Below the pieces are notes generated by a model. The model ran no database searches, was not told the origin of the DNA, and saw only the letters and a list, made by a program, of their open reading frames with translations. The position numbers and the translations under genes were made by a program. A DNA stretch of 64,000 bases from Pseudorhodobacter sp. PARRP1 (GTDB lineage: Bacteria; Pseudomonadota; Alphaproteobacteria; Rhodobacterales; Rhodobacteraceae): contig NKIU01000003.1 in NCBI GenBank assembly GCA_002256245.1, positions 372,001-436,000 on the forward strand, given 5' to 3'. The first letter of the stretch is position 1, and every line of letters starts with the position of its first letter. Below, in pieces: positions 15,546-23,457 of the stretch.

Positions 15546-15583
15546 GTGGTTGAATATGACGTAAACCTGCAGGTGGTAAAGCG

Positions 15584-16351
15584 ATGAAAATCCTGATCTT
15601 CCAACACCTTGCCTGCGAAACTGCCGGGATATTCACCGAACTCTGGCAAGGACACGGCCACACCCTTGATGTCATAGCCCTCGACGAAGGCGACACCATC
15701 CCAGCCTTGGACCCCTACGATCTGCTCGCGGTGATGGGCGGCCCGATGGATGTCTGGCAAGAGGAGGAACACCCGTGGCTGATCCCCGAAAAAGCCGCGA
15801 TTAAACACTGGGTGCAAACCCTGAACCGCCCCTATTTCGGCATCTGCCTTGGCCACCAACTGCTCGCCGTCGCCTTGGGCGGCGAGGCCCGGCCGATGGC
15901 TATGCCCGAGGTGGGTCTGACCCAGATCAGCCAAACCGGGGCAGGGCGGGCGGATGCGCTCTTTGACGGGCTTCCTGAAGCCATGACCACCCTGCAATGG
16001 CACGGGGTCGAGGTCACAAAACTGCCGCCCGAGGCCGTGGTTCTGGCCACGAATTCCGCCTGCGCCGTGCAGGCGATGCGGGTGGGGCGGCAGGCCTATG
16101 GCGTGCAATACCACCTTGAAATTCTGCCCTCGACCGTGGCCGACTGGCATGCGATCCCCGCATATCGCACGGCTTTGCACGCGGCAATCGGGGCCGAAGC
16201 CGCGCACAAACTTCAGGCCGATGTCACCCCGCATCTGCCCGCGTTTCGCAGCGTGGCCGTGCAGATCAGTGCGGGTCTGACGGCGCTGATGGCCGCCGAT
16301 CTGCAGCGTCGCGTGGCGTGCAATCGCGAAGCCTCCGGCGAGGATATTTGA
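15584..16351 (+). CDS. Class I (GuaA-like) glutamine amidotransferase domain protein
   Basis: This 255-residue protein has the triad amidotransferase pattern. Cys88 sits in YFGICLGHQLLAVA, followed by QWHGVEV and VQYHLEI with the catalytic His-Glu. These stand-alone proteins are annotated as GMP-synthase-like and their substrates vary. It lies between gmaS and tmm, so an amide of the gamma-glutamyl pathway is possible, but there is no direct evidence. The last residues (REASGEDI) are encoded by a copy of the GCCTCCGGCGGGGATATTT repeat, so the original C-terminus was probably different. It ends before a strong bidirectional terminator. Confidence 0.8.
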   Translation: MKILIFQHLACETAGIFTELWQGHGHTLDVIALDEGDTIPALDPYDLLAVMGGPMDVWQEEEHPWLIPEKAAIKHWVQTLNRPYFGICLGHQLLAVALGGEARPMAMPEVGLTQISQTGAGRADALFDGLPEAMTTLQWHGVEVTKLPPEAVVLATNSACAVQAMRVGRQAYGVQYHLEILPSTVADWHAIPAYRTALHAAIGAEAAHKLQADVTPHLPAFRSVAVQISAGLTALMAADLQRRVACNREASGEDI

Positions 16352-16356
16352 GCGCA
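16332..16356 (+). repeat. Rhodobacterales GCCTCCGGCGGGGATATTT element forming the end of a gene
   Basis: GAAGCCTCCGGCGAGGATAT TTGAGCGCAG contains the repeat core with one change (GAGG for GGGG). It supplies the last codons and TGA stop of the amidotransferase gene. The following GCGCAGAGGATG is shared with the copy at 33,688. Confidence 0.75.
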
Positions 16357-16435
16357 GAGGATGCGCTGAAGGGCAGATTCGTTAATTTTGTCTTAAATTC
16401 AGTTTTTAAGTCATTGAATTACAAAGGATAAAAAA

Positions 16436-16452
16436 GGTCCCGAGTTGGGGCC
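16436..16452 (-). terminator. Second terminator hairpin for tmm
   Basis: On the minus strand GGCCCC AACTC GGGACC is followed by TTTTTT. A nearly identical hairpin plus T-run occurs on the plus strand at 33,731-33,754. Confidence 0.6.
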
Positions 16453-16460
16453 AGCAAAAA

Positions 16461-16486
16461 GGCCCCGGAAATCTCCGGGGCCTTTT
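16461..16486. terminator. Bidirectional terminator between the amidotransferase gene and tmm
   Basis: GGCCCCGGA and TCCGGGGCC pair, with AAAAA on the left and TTTT on the right, so it can terminate both convergent transcripts. It ends 8 bp before the tmm stop. Confidence 0.85.
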
Positions 16487-16493
16487 GTAAGCA

Positions 16494-17837
16494 TCAGTTC
16501 CGAAGGTAAGCCTCCAGACTATCCTCCAAAGCATCCTTCCAAGGCGTGTGATGGACCGGAGCCATCGTTCCGGTGATCACCGATTTATAGGCATGGTTAC
16601 GGAAGGTCATGATCCCGGCTTTCTTGTGGTCCTTCCACTCAAAGAACGCCTCGCAGGCCCCATCGACGTCAAAGCTGGGATAGTCGGTCTCGGCGATCAG
16701 TTCCTTGACGTAGTCGCCCTGATAATGGATCGCATCATGCGCGTCCTGCCCCGCATCCTCGCGCGCAACCCGGTCGGCCACATCGGCCAGCAGCACCGCT
16801 TTATCGGCAGGCACCGCGATCCGCCCCATGATGACATCGCGCACCCACCAGGCCTGGGCGTCGAACATGTTGAAGGTGAACCACTGATCCTGCATGCCGA
16901 CATAGAACAGCTTCGGGTTGTTCACCCAAACCACCCCCTTATAAAGATCCGCCGCAGCCAACCGGTTGGCCGTTTTCAGCCGCAGATCGTCGGGCAGGAA
17001 CGGGAAGTGATGCTTGTAGCCCGTACACAGAATGATCGCATCGACGCGCTTGCTAGTGCCATCCTTGAAGTAGGCGGTCGTCTCATCCACCCGTTCCAAC
17101 GCGGGAACTTCGACGAAATTCTCGGGCCAATCATAGCCCAAGGGCGCGTTGCGATAGGCCACAGTCACCGACTTCGCGCCATATTTCCAGCATTGCGAGC
17201 CGATATCTTCCGCCGAATAGCTTGACCCCAGCAGCAGAATATCCTTGCCGTGAAACTCCATCGCGTCGCGGAAATCATGGGCGTGCAGCACCCGTCCGCC
17301 GAATTTGTCAAAGCCCGGATATTCCGGCACGTTCGGGGTCGAGAAATGGCCCGACGCGACGATGACATTGTCGAACTCTTCCTCATACATCCGGTCGGTT
17401 TTCATGTCGTGTGCTGTGACGGTGAAATTGCCCTTGGCCTCGTTATACTTCACGAACCGCACCGGGGTGGAAAACCGTATCCAGTCGCGCACCCCCGCCT
17501 TTACCACCCGACCCTGAATATAATCGAACAGCACCGCGCGCGGCGGGTAGGAGGCGATCTGCTTGCCGAAATGTTCCTCAAAGGAATAGTCCGCAAATTC
17601 AAGGCCTTCCTTCGGGCCATTCGACCACAGATAGCGATACATCGAGCTGTGCACCGGCTCGCCATTCTCATCCAGCCCAGTGCGCCAGGTGTAATTCCAC
17701 AGCCCACCCCAGTTGGATTGCTTTTCAAAGCAAACCACTTCGGGGATCTCTGCCCCCGCCATTCTGGCCGATTGAAACGCCCGCAACTGCGCCAGACCAG
17801 ACGGCCCTGCGCCGATGACTGCCACACGTTTTGCCAT
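16494..17837 (-). CDS. tmm: Trimethylamine monooxygenase Tmm (flavin-containing monooxygenase)
   Basis: This 447-residue FMO has the FAD motif GAGPSG (residues 9-14), an FMO signature around [13 protein letters not shown], the NADPH motif [10 protein letters not shown] near residue 205, and [12 protein letters not shown], the ATGY-like motif. Length and sequence ([33 protein letters not shown]) match bacterial trimethylamine monooxygenases of roseobacters. These use NADPH and oxygen to convert trimethylamine to TMAO, and can also oxidise other N- or S-containing compounds. The gene is monocistronic and shares the candidate operator 87 bp upstream. The next enzyme, TMAO demethylase, is not in the window. 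Confidence 0.93.
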   Translation of the reverse strand: MAKRVAVIGAGPSGLAQLRAFQSARMAGAEIPEVVCFEKQSNWGGLWNYTWRTGLDENGEPVHSSMYRYLWSNGPKEGLEFADYSFEEHFGKQIASYPPRAVLFDYIQGRVVKAGVRDWIRFSTPVRFVKYNEAKGNFTVTAHDMKTDRMYEEEFDNVIVASGHFSTPNVPEYPGFDKFGGRVLHAHDFRDAMEFHGKDILLLGSSYSAEDIGSQCWKYGAKSVTVAYRNAPLGYDWPENFVEVPALERVDETTAYFKDGTSKRVDAIILCTGYKHHFPFLPDDLRLKTANRLAAADLYKGVVWVNNPKLFYVGMQDQWFTFNMFDAQAWWVRDVIMGRIAVPADKAVLLADVADRVAREDAGQDAHDAIHYQGDYVKELIAETDYPSFDVDGACEAFFEWKDHKKAGIMTFRNHAYKSVITGTMAPVHHTPWKDALEDSLEAYLRN

Positions 17838-17923
17838 GTCTTCCTCCGAGTTGTTCGCGCCCGCTTCGGGCTGCAGACCTGTTGCAAACAGGCTAACGAA
17901 GGCAGCGCGCTTGTGTCAAATTA

Positions 17924-17939
17924 TATTCCTGCGGGTAAA
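17924..17939. promoter_or_regulatory. Candidate methylated-amine regulon operator upstream of tmm
   Basis: TATTCCTGCGGGTAAA shares the TTCCTG half-site and A-rich end of the dmmD motif, but the second half is degenerate. It lies 87 bp upstream of the tmm start. Confidence 0.4.
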
Positions 17940-18063
17940 AAGGTGAATGCGGCTTATCTTTTCGGTTGCCCGAAATTTCGGCACTGTCCCGCCGGATATT
18001 GCGCTTTCCCTGCTGCCAGACTTGCGGCTAGACTTGCTGTGAACTTCGGGAGCGCGACGGCAG

Positions 18064-19023
18064 ATGTCCAAATTCAATCAACCACTTGGCGGCAACGAAA
18101 TGGCGCGTTTTGGCGGGCCCGCGACGATGATGCGGCTGCCCACGCAAGATACGGCGGCGGGCTTGGATGTGGCGTTTATTGGCATCCCGATGGATATCGG
18201 CACGTCGAACCGATCCGGCACCCGGCACGGTCCGCGCCAGATCCGGGACGAGTCGCGGATGCTGCGCCCGTTCAACATGGCCACCGGGGCTGCCCCGTTT
18301 GATCATTTGCAGGTGGCCGATATCGGCGATGTGCCGATCAACACCTTTGATCTGAAAAAGTCGGTCGATATCATCACCGATTACTACAACGGTGTGCTGG
18401 CGCATGGCGCGCTGCCGCTGACTCTGGGCGGCGATCACACCCTTACCTGGCCGATTTTGCGCGCGATCAAGGCCAAGCACGGGCCTGTGGCGCTGATCCA
18501 TGTCGATGCGCATGCCGACATCAATGACACGATGTTTGGCGAGAAAGTTGCCCATGGTTGCCCGTTTCGGCGCGCGTGGGAAGATGGCTGTCTGCAAAAT
18601 GACAAGGTGTTTCAGATCGGCTTGCGGGGCACGGGGTATAGTCTGGATGACTTTGACTGGGGCCGCAAGAACGGCTGGACGGTGGTGCAGGCCGAGGAGT
18701 GCTGGCACAAGTCGCTGAAGCCGCTGATGGCCGATATCAGGGCCAAGATTGGCGATGCGCCGGTGTATCTCAGCTATGACATCGACAGCCTTGATCCGGC
18801 CTTTGCGCCGGGGACTGGCACGGTAGAACCGGGTGGGTTGACCATATGGCAAGGTCTTGAAATTGTGCGCGGATGTGCGGGATTGAACATCGTGGGCGGC
18901 GATCTGGTCGAGGTCTCGCCCCCCTATGATCCGTCGGGAAATACCGCGCTGATCGGGGCCAATTTGCTGTATGAAATGCTGTGCGTGCTGCCCGGCGTGC
19001 CGCAGGGCAAGACTGTCGGTTGA
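18064..19023 (+). CDS. Agmatinase-family ureohydrolase
   Basis: This 319-residue protein has the manganese-binding motifs of the arginase/agmatinase family: GGDHTLTW, DAHADIND and DIDSLDPAFAPGTGT. These enzymes hydrolyse guanidino compounds to urea and an amine; agmatinase, guanidinobutyrase and guanidinopropionase cannot be told apart by eye. It diverges from tmm, with 226 bp between starts, so it may be co-regulated with amine use. It is convergent with the DUF1330 gene, 6 bp from its stop. Confidence 0.88.
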   Translation: MSKFNQPLGGNEMARFGGPATMMRLPTQDTAAGLDVAFIGIPMDIGTSNRSGTRHGPRQIRDESRMLRPFNMATGAAPFDHLQVADIGDVPINTFDLKKSVDIITDYYNGVLAHGALPLTLGGDHTLTWPILRAIKAKHGPVALIHVDAHADINDTMFGEKVAHGCPFRRAWEDGCLQNDKVFQIGLRGTGYSLDDFDWGRKNGWTVVQAEECWHKSLKPLMADIRAKIGDAPVYLSYDIDSLDPAFAPGTGTVEPGGLTIWQGLEIVRGCAGLNIVGGDLVEVSPPYDPSGNTALIGANLLYEMLCVLPGVPQGKTVG

Positions 19024-19029
19024 TCGGGT

Positions 19030-19314
19030 CTAAAGGCCCTCCGTGATGGTGATCATCACCTCGGCGGCGCCTGCGCGCTGTGCCCTTGCGGCGTTGTATT
19101 CGGGCGAGGCATAGCAGGCGTGGGCGGTTGGCAGATCGCGAAATTCGATCACAACGTGGCGATGATACACCGGGCCTTCGGGCGTCTCGGACAGACCGCC
19201 TCGCGCCAGAAACCGCGCGCCGAATTTTTCGAACGCGGCGGGGGCAAGGCTTTGATACCCCGCATAGCGGGTGGGATCGGTGACGGTGACATGGGCGATC
19301 CAATAGGCGGGCAT
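19030..19314 (-). CDS. DUF1330 family protein
   Basis: This 94-residue protein with the pattern AYWIAHVTVTDPTRYAGYQ and VVIEFRDLPTAHACYASPEY matches the DUF1330 ferredoxin-like fold. Its function is unknown. It begins in the stop of the GntR gene (ATGA overlap), so it is co-translated with the regulator that faces the catabolic cluster at 20,097-24,921. Confidence 0.85.
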   Translation of the reverse strand: MPAYWIAHVTVTDPTRYAGYQSLAPAAFEKFGARFLARGGLSETPEGPVYHRHVVIEFRDLPTAHACYASPEYNAARAQRAGAAEVMITITEGL

Positions 19315-19991
19315 CAGGCGGTCTCTTTCAACAGGCGACGGGCGATTTTTGTGGCCTCTTCCAGGTGATCGAACACCGCTTGTGCTGCGGCATCGGGGTC
19401 ATTGGCGCAGATCGCGGCGCAAATCTGCGCCATCCGCAGCGGGCCGGGAACGCGGCGGTCGGTCGTGGCAAGCGTCAGCAGACGCAGGCGGCTGATGCGG
19501 CCATTCAGACGCTGCACCACCTCCCACGCGATGTGGTGGCCTGCGGCGGTGAAGATCAATTCGTAAAACTCGGTTGTGGCGGCAATCAGCGCGGGATTTT
19601 CGTGCGCGGCAGAGGCGGCCTCAATGGCTTTGGTCGCCGCTGTCAGCTTTTGTTTCAAGCTGGCATCGGCCTTTATGGCGCAGGCCGCTGCGGCATTTTG
19701 TTCTAAAAGCTGTCTGATTTCATAGATTTGCTCGGCTTGCGCCCAATCCATGCGGGCAACCATCGGGCCCTTGTTCGGCATGATCTCGACCAGCCCCTCG
19801 GCCTCAAGATAGCGGATGGCCTCGCGCACAACCGAGCGGCTGACGCCCAACTGGTCGCACAGCGTGCGTTCAACCAGACGTTCGCCCGAAGCGAAGCGGC
19901 CCGACAGGATGGCATTGCGCATCCGGTCCAGCACGATTTCGCGCAGGGTTTGCGGCGGTTGGGTGATTTTAAGATCGTCAAGCTGGTCCAT
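19314..19991 (-). CDS. GntR-family transcriptional regulator (FCD type)
   Basis: This 225-residue protein has an N-terminal winged helix (GERLVERTLCDQLGVSRSVV and AIRYLEAEGLVEIMPNKG) and a C-terminal FCD effector domain of helices containing EIRQLLE and FYELIFTAAGH. It diverges from the DUF1185-ALDH cluster and lies 105 bp away. An operator-like ATGGTATACC / ATACCAT sequence in the gap fits this family, so it is probably the repressor of that cluster and of itself. Confidence 0.88.
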   Translation of the reverse strand: MDQLDDLKITQPPQTLREIVLDRMRNAILSGRFASGERLVERTLCDQLGVSRSVVREAIRYLEAEGLVEIMPNKGPMVARMDWAQAEQIYEIRQLLEQNAAAACAIKADASLKQKLTAATKAIEAASAAHENPALIAATTEFYELIFTAAGHHIAWEVVQRLNGRISRLRLLTLATTDRRVPGPLRMAQICAAICANDPDAAAQAVFDHLEEATKIARRLLKETA

Positions 19992-20047
19992 CCGCCAAAG
20001 CTAGCGAAATCCGGGCTGCATCGCAACTGTTCTTGACATGCGATCCT

Positions 20048-20070
20048 ATGGTATACCAACATACCATTAA
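20048..20070. promoter_or_regulatory. GntR operator in the divergent promoter
   Basis: TATGGTATACC AACATACCATTA contains the perfect palindrome TGGTATACCA, the kind bound by FadR-group GntR regulators, plus a second half-site CATACCAT. TTGACA at 20,033-20,038 may be the -35 box of the catabolic operon. Confidence 0.7.
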
Positions 20071-20096
20071 AGAAACCCAGCGATTCTGAGGCCCAA

Positions 20097-20699
20097 ATGC
20101 CAGCCGTTATCCGCAAGACCCTGTTGCATGTCGAAACCACCCTGATCGAAGGCGGCAAGGCTGCTGCCGTGCCCTTGAAGATGATCGCGGCGGTGGCTGT
20201 GGTGAAAAACCCGTGGGCGGGGATGGGGTTTGTCGACGACCTCAAGCCAGCCATCCATGATGTCGCGCCGGAACTGGGTGCGCTGCTGACGGCGATGATC
20301 CTTGAGGCTGCGGGTTCGGGTGCCGCGGTCGAGGCATATGGCAAGGCGGCGGTCGTGGGCTTGGATGGCGAGGTCGAGCATGCCTCGGCGCTGATCCACA
20401 CACTGCGGTTTGGCAACCATTATCGCACCGCGGTAGGGGCGAAATCGTATCTGGCGTTCACCAACATCCGGGGCGGGGCGAACACGCCGATCATGATCCC
20501 GCTGATGGACAAGAATGACGAGGGGCGGCGCTCGCATTACCTGACCATGCACTTCGCCATCCCCGATGCGCCGGCCGCCGATGAGATTGTCGTCGCCCTT
20601 GGTGCCTCGATCGGCGGGCGTCCGCATCACCGGATTGGTGATCGCTATCAAGATCTTAAGGATTTGGGACATGACGCTTCAAACCCTGCGGCTGTCTGA
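20097..20699 (+). CDS. DUF1185 (amino acid synthesis family) protein
   Basis: This 200-residue protein matches the DUF1185 / AA_synth family (KNPWAGMGFVDDLKP, GKAAVVGLDGEVEHASALIH, GGRPHHRIGDRYQDL). The family name is not tied to a proven reaction. It is the first gene of a five-gene operon with an alpha/beta hydrolase, flavin reductase, luciferase-like monooxygenase and aldehyde dehydrogenase, overlapping the next gene by 29 bp. A ring-opening or small-amide step is possible from context. Confidence 0.8.
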   Translation: MPAVIRKTLLHVETTLIEGGKAAAVPLKMIAAVAVVKNPWAGMGFVDDLKPAIHDVAPELGALLTAMILEAAGSGAAVEAYGKAAVVGLDGEVEHASALIHTLRFGNHYRTAVGAKSYLAFTNIRGGANTPIMIPLMDKNDEGRRSHYLTMHFAIPDAPAADEIVVALGASIGGRPHHRIGDRYQDLKDLGHDASNPAAV

Positions 20700-21489
20700 G
20701 GGGCGCCAGATCAGGTATCTGGAGGTCGGGCAGGGCGAGCCTTTGGTGCTGCTGCACGGCGTTGGCATGTGCGCCGAGGCTTGGGGGCCGCAGATCGCGC
20801 ATTTCGCCAAAACCAACCGGGTGATCGCGCTGGATATGCCGGGGCATGGGCTGTCTGATCTGCTGCCGGGCGCGCCGGAGTTGGGCGATTATGTTGCCTG
20901 GGCTGCCACGACGCTGCGGCAGTTGGGGTGCAGCTTTGTCAATGTTGCGGGGCATTCGATGGGCGCGCTGATCGCGGCAGGGTTGGCGGTGGATCATCCT
21001 GACCTTGTGCTGCGGCTTGCAGTTTTGAACGGGGTTTACCGGCGCACGCCGGAGGCACGGGCGGCTGTGCAAGCCCGCGCGCGGGCGTTGGCCGAGGGGG
21101 CAAACGACATCGACGTGCCGCTGACGCGTTGGTTTTCCGACAGTGCCGCCGATCAGGCGGTGCGCGCGCAGGTGGCGGGATGGCTGAAAACCGTCAACCT
21201 GCGCGGCTATGCTGCGGCCTATCGCGCCTTTGCCAATGGCGATCTGGCCTATGCCGAGGCGTGGCCGCAGATCCAAAGTCCAGCCTTGGTGCTGACGGCT
21301 TCGGGCGATGCGAACTCGACCCCGGATATGGCCCGGGCGATGGCCAAAGCGGCACCGATGGGGCAGGCTGTGATCATCGAGGGGCATCGCCACATGGTTA
21401 ATCTGACAGCGCCTGCGCAGGTGAATGCCGCGCTTGCAGATTGGCTTGCCGTGCCGCTGTTCACCGCAAAAAGAGGAGCACGCGCATGA
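20671..21489 (+). CDS. Alpha/beta-fold hydrolase
   Basis: This 272-residue protein has VLLHGVGMCAEAWGPQ, the nucleophile elbow GHSMGA (serine) and a late catalytic histidine in GHRHMVNLTAP. RutD-like and ester or enol-lactone hydrolases have this layout. It starts within the end of the DUF1185 gene and overlaps the flavin reductase by 4 bp. It likely hydrolyses an oxidised intermediate made by the monooxygenase; the substrate is unknown. Confidence 0.87.
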   Translation: MTLQTLRLSEGRQIRYLEVGQGEPLVLLHGVGMCAEAWGPQIAHFAKTNRVIALDMPGHGLSDLLPGAPELGDYVAWAATTLRQLGCSFVNVAGHSMGALIAAGLAVDHPDLVLRLAVLNGVYRRTPEARAAVQARARALAEGANDIDVPLTRWFSDSAADQAVRAQVAGWLKTVNLRGYAAAYRAFANGDLAYAEAWPQIQSPALVLTASGDANSTPDMARAMAKAAPMGQAVIIEGHRHMVNLTAPAQVNAALADWLAVPLFTAKRGARA

Positions 21490-22400
21490 CACTGGAAAAC
21501 CGCCGCCTGTTGCGCGATGCTTTTGGCACCTTCATGACGGGTGTCACTGTTGTGACCACGCTGGATGAGGCAGGCGCGCCGATTGGTTTTACCGCCAATT
21601 CGTTTTCCTCGGTCTCGCTCGACCCGCCGCTTTTGCTGGTGTCGATTGCGAAAACCTCCGGAAACTATGCGCGCTTTATTGCAACAAAAGGGTTTGCGAT
21701 CAATATCTTGGCCGAGGGGCAAAAGGATGTGTCCAACACCTTCGCCAAGCCGGTCGAGGATCGGTTTGCCACGGTGTCCTGGCAGCTTGGCCCGCATGGC
21801 GCGCCCGTGTTGGGCGGGGTTTCGGCCTGGTTTGATTGCCGGATGCATCAGGTGGTGGATGCGGGCGACCATGCCATCCTGATCGGGCGGGTTGAGGCGT
21901 TTGAGGCTTCGGGTCAGTCGGGTTTGGGCTATTATCGCGGATCGTATTTCACCCCTGCGCAGGCAGGCGCGCAACTGGCCAGCGGGCCTGCGGTGGTGGT
22001 CTCGGCGCTGATCGAGCAGAATGGGCATGTGTTGCTGCAAGACGACGGGCGTGGCGGGCTCAGCTTGCCGACGGCGCGGGTGGGTGCAAATGGCGCGACG
22101 GCCACCTTGCAAGGCTTGATTGATGCGGCGGGCGTGCAGGCCACACCCGGCACGATCTATTCGGTGTATGAAGATGTCGGCGCGGGCCAGCAGCATATCG
22201 CGTTTCTTTGCCCCAGCACCGGCGGCACCCCCTGCAAAGGCGGCTTTGTCGAGTTGCAGCCAAACGGGTTTGATGACGTGACCGACCCTGCCATGCGCAT
22301 CATGCTGGAACGCTTGGCGGAAGAAGCCCGGGTGGGCGATTACGGCATCTATTTCGGAAATCAGAATACGGGCCGGGTTGCGCCGACCCGCAAACTTTAA
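21486..22400 (+). CDS. Flavin reductase fused to a C-terminal Nudix-like domain
   Basis: This is a 304-residue protein. Residues 1-160 are a flavin reductase of the HpaC/RutF type (AFGTFMTGVTVVTTLDEAG, FTANSFSSVSLDPPLLLVSI), supplying reduced flavin. Residues about 165-300 form a second domain resembling a Nudix fold (VVVSALIEQNGHVLLQDDG), but the Nudix box region lacks the usual REXXEEXGU glutamates, so hydrolase activity is doubtful. Stand-alone flavin reductases are about 160-180 residues. The added domain may bind a nucleotide or the partner monooxygenase. Confidence 0.8.
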   Translation: MTLENRRLLRDAFGTFMTGVTVVTTLDEAGAPIGFTANSFSSVSLDPPLLLVSIAKTSGNYARFIATKGFAINILAEGQKDVSNTFAKPVEDRFATVSWQLGPHGAPVLGGVSAWFDCRMHQVVDAGDHAILIGRVEAFEASGQSGLGYYRGSYFTPAQAGAQLASGPAVVVSALIEQNGHVLLQDDGRGGLSLPTARVGANGATATLQGLIDAAGVQATPGTIYSVYEDVGAGQQHIAFLCPSTGGTPCKGGFVELQPNGFDDVTDPAMRIMLERLAEEARVGDYGIYFGNQNTGRVAPTRKL

Positions 22401-22410
22401 GGAGCCGCCG

Positions 22411-23448
22411 ATGAAATTCTCGTTGTTCGTGCATATGGAGCGGGTCAGCGCCGACGAGCCGCAGCAGCGGCTGTATGAGGAAATGCTGGAACTGTGCCAG
22501 ATTGCTGACGAAAGCGGGATGCATGCGATCTGGACGGGCGAGCATCACGGCATGGATTTCACCATCGCGCCGAACCCGTTTCTCAATCTGGTGGACCTTG
22601 CGCGCCGCACCAAGAATGTGCGTTTGGGCACCGGCAACGTGGTGGCCCCGTTCTGGCATCCGATCCGTCTGGCCGGAGAGGCCGCGATGGCCGATATCAT
22701 CATGGACGGCAGGCTTGATCTGGGCATCGCGCGCGGGGCCTATACGTTTGAATATGACCGGATGAGCCCCGGTCTGGATGCCTGGAACGCTGGCCAAAAG
22801 ATGCGCGAGTTGATCCCGGCAATCAAAGGTCTGTGGGCGGGCGATTACGAGCATAACGGCGCGCATTGGCAGTTTCCCAAGACGACTTCTGCGCCGAAGC
22901 CTGTGCAGCAGCCGTTTCCGCCGATCTGGGTGGCCGCGCGCGACCCAAACAGCCATGATTTCGCGGTGGCGAATGGCTGCAACGTGCAGGTCACGCCGCT
23001 GCATCTGGGCGACGAGGAAGTCGTCAGCCTGATGGAGCGTTTCAACGCCGCCTGCGCCGCACATCCCGAGGTGCCGCGCCCGAAAATCATGGTGTTGCGC
23101 CACACCTACGTTGCCGACAGTGAGGCCGATGCGCAGCAGGGGGCCGAGGAGTTGAACCTGTTTTACAACTATTTCGGCGCGTGGTTCATGAACAAGCGCC
23201 CGATCTCGCAAGGGTTGATTGCGACCCTGACGCCCGAGGAAGTGGCAGCGCATCCGTTCTATTCGGCGGCTGCGATGCGCAAGAACAACATCGTCGGTGA
23301 AGCCCCCGAGGTGATCGCGCGGATCAAAAGCTATGAGGCGATGGGCTATGATGAATTCAGCCTGTGGATTGACAGCGGCATGAGTTTCGCGCGCAAGAAG
23401 GCGTCGCTGACGCGGTTTGTGCAAGACGTCATGCCAGCTTTCGCCTGA
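22411..23448 (+). CDS. Luciferase-like (LLM class) flavin-dependent monooxygenase
   Basis: This 345-residue TIM-barrel flavoprotein has the pattern GMHAIWTGEHHGMDFTIAPN, LGTGNVVAPFWHPIRLAGEA and GRLDLGIARGAY. Members use FMNH2 from a partner reductase, which is encoded just upstream, and act on aldehydes, alkanesulfonates, nitrogenous rings or amides. Good AAGGAG precedes the ATG. It is the likely key oxygenase of the operon; its substrate is not recognised. Confidence 0.9.
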   Translation: MKFSLFVHMERVSADEPQQRLYEEMLELCQIADESGMHAIWTGEHHGMDFTIAPNPFLNLVDLARRTKNVRLGTGNVVAPFWHPIRLAGEAAMADIIMDGRLDLGIARGAYTFEYDRMSPGLDAWNAGQKMRELIPAIKGLWAGDYEHNGAHWQFPKTTSAPKPVQQPFPPIWVAARDPNSHDFAVANGCNVQVTPLHLGDEEVVSLMERFNAACAAHPEVPRPKIMVLRHTYVADSEADAQQGAEELNLFYNYFGAWFMNKRPISQGLIATLTPEEVAAHPFYSAAAMRKNNIVGEAPEVIARIKSYEAMGYDEFSLWIDSGMSFARKKASLTRFVQDVMPAFA

Positions 23449-23457
23449 GGAGGCTTC

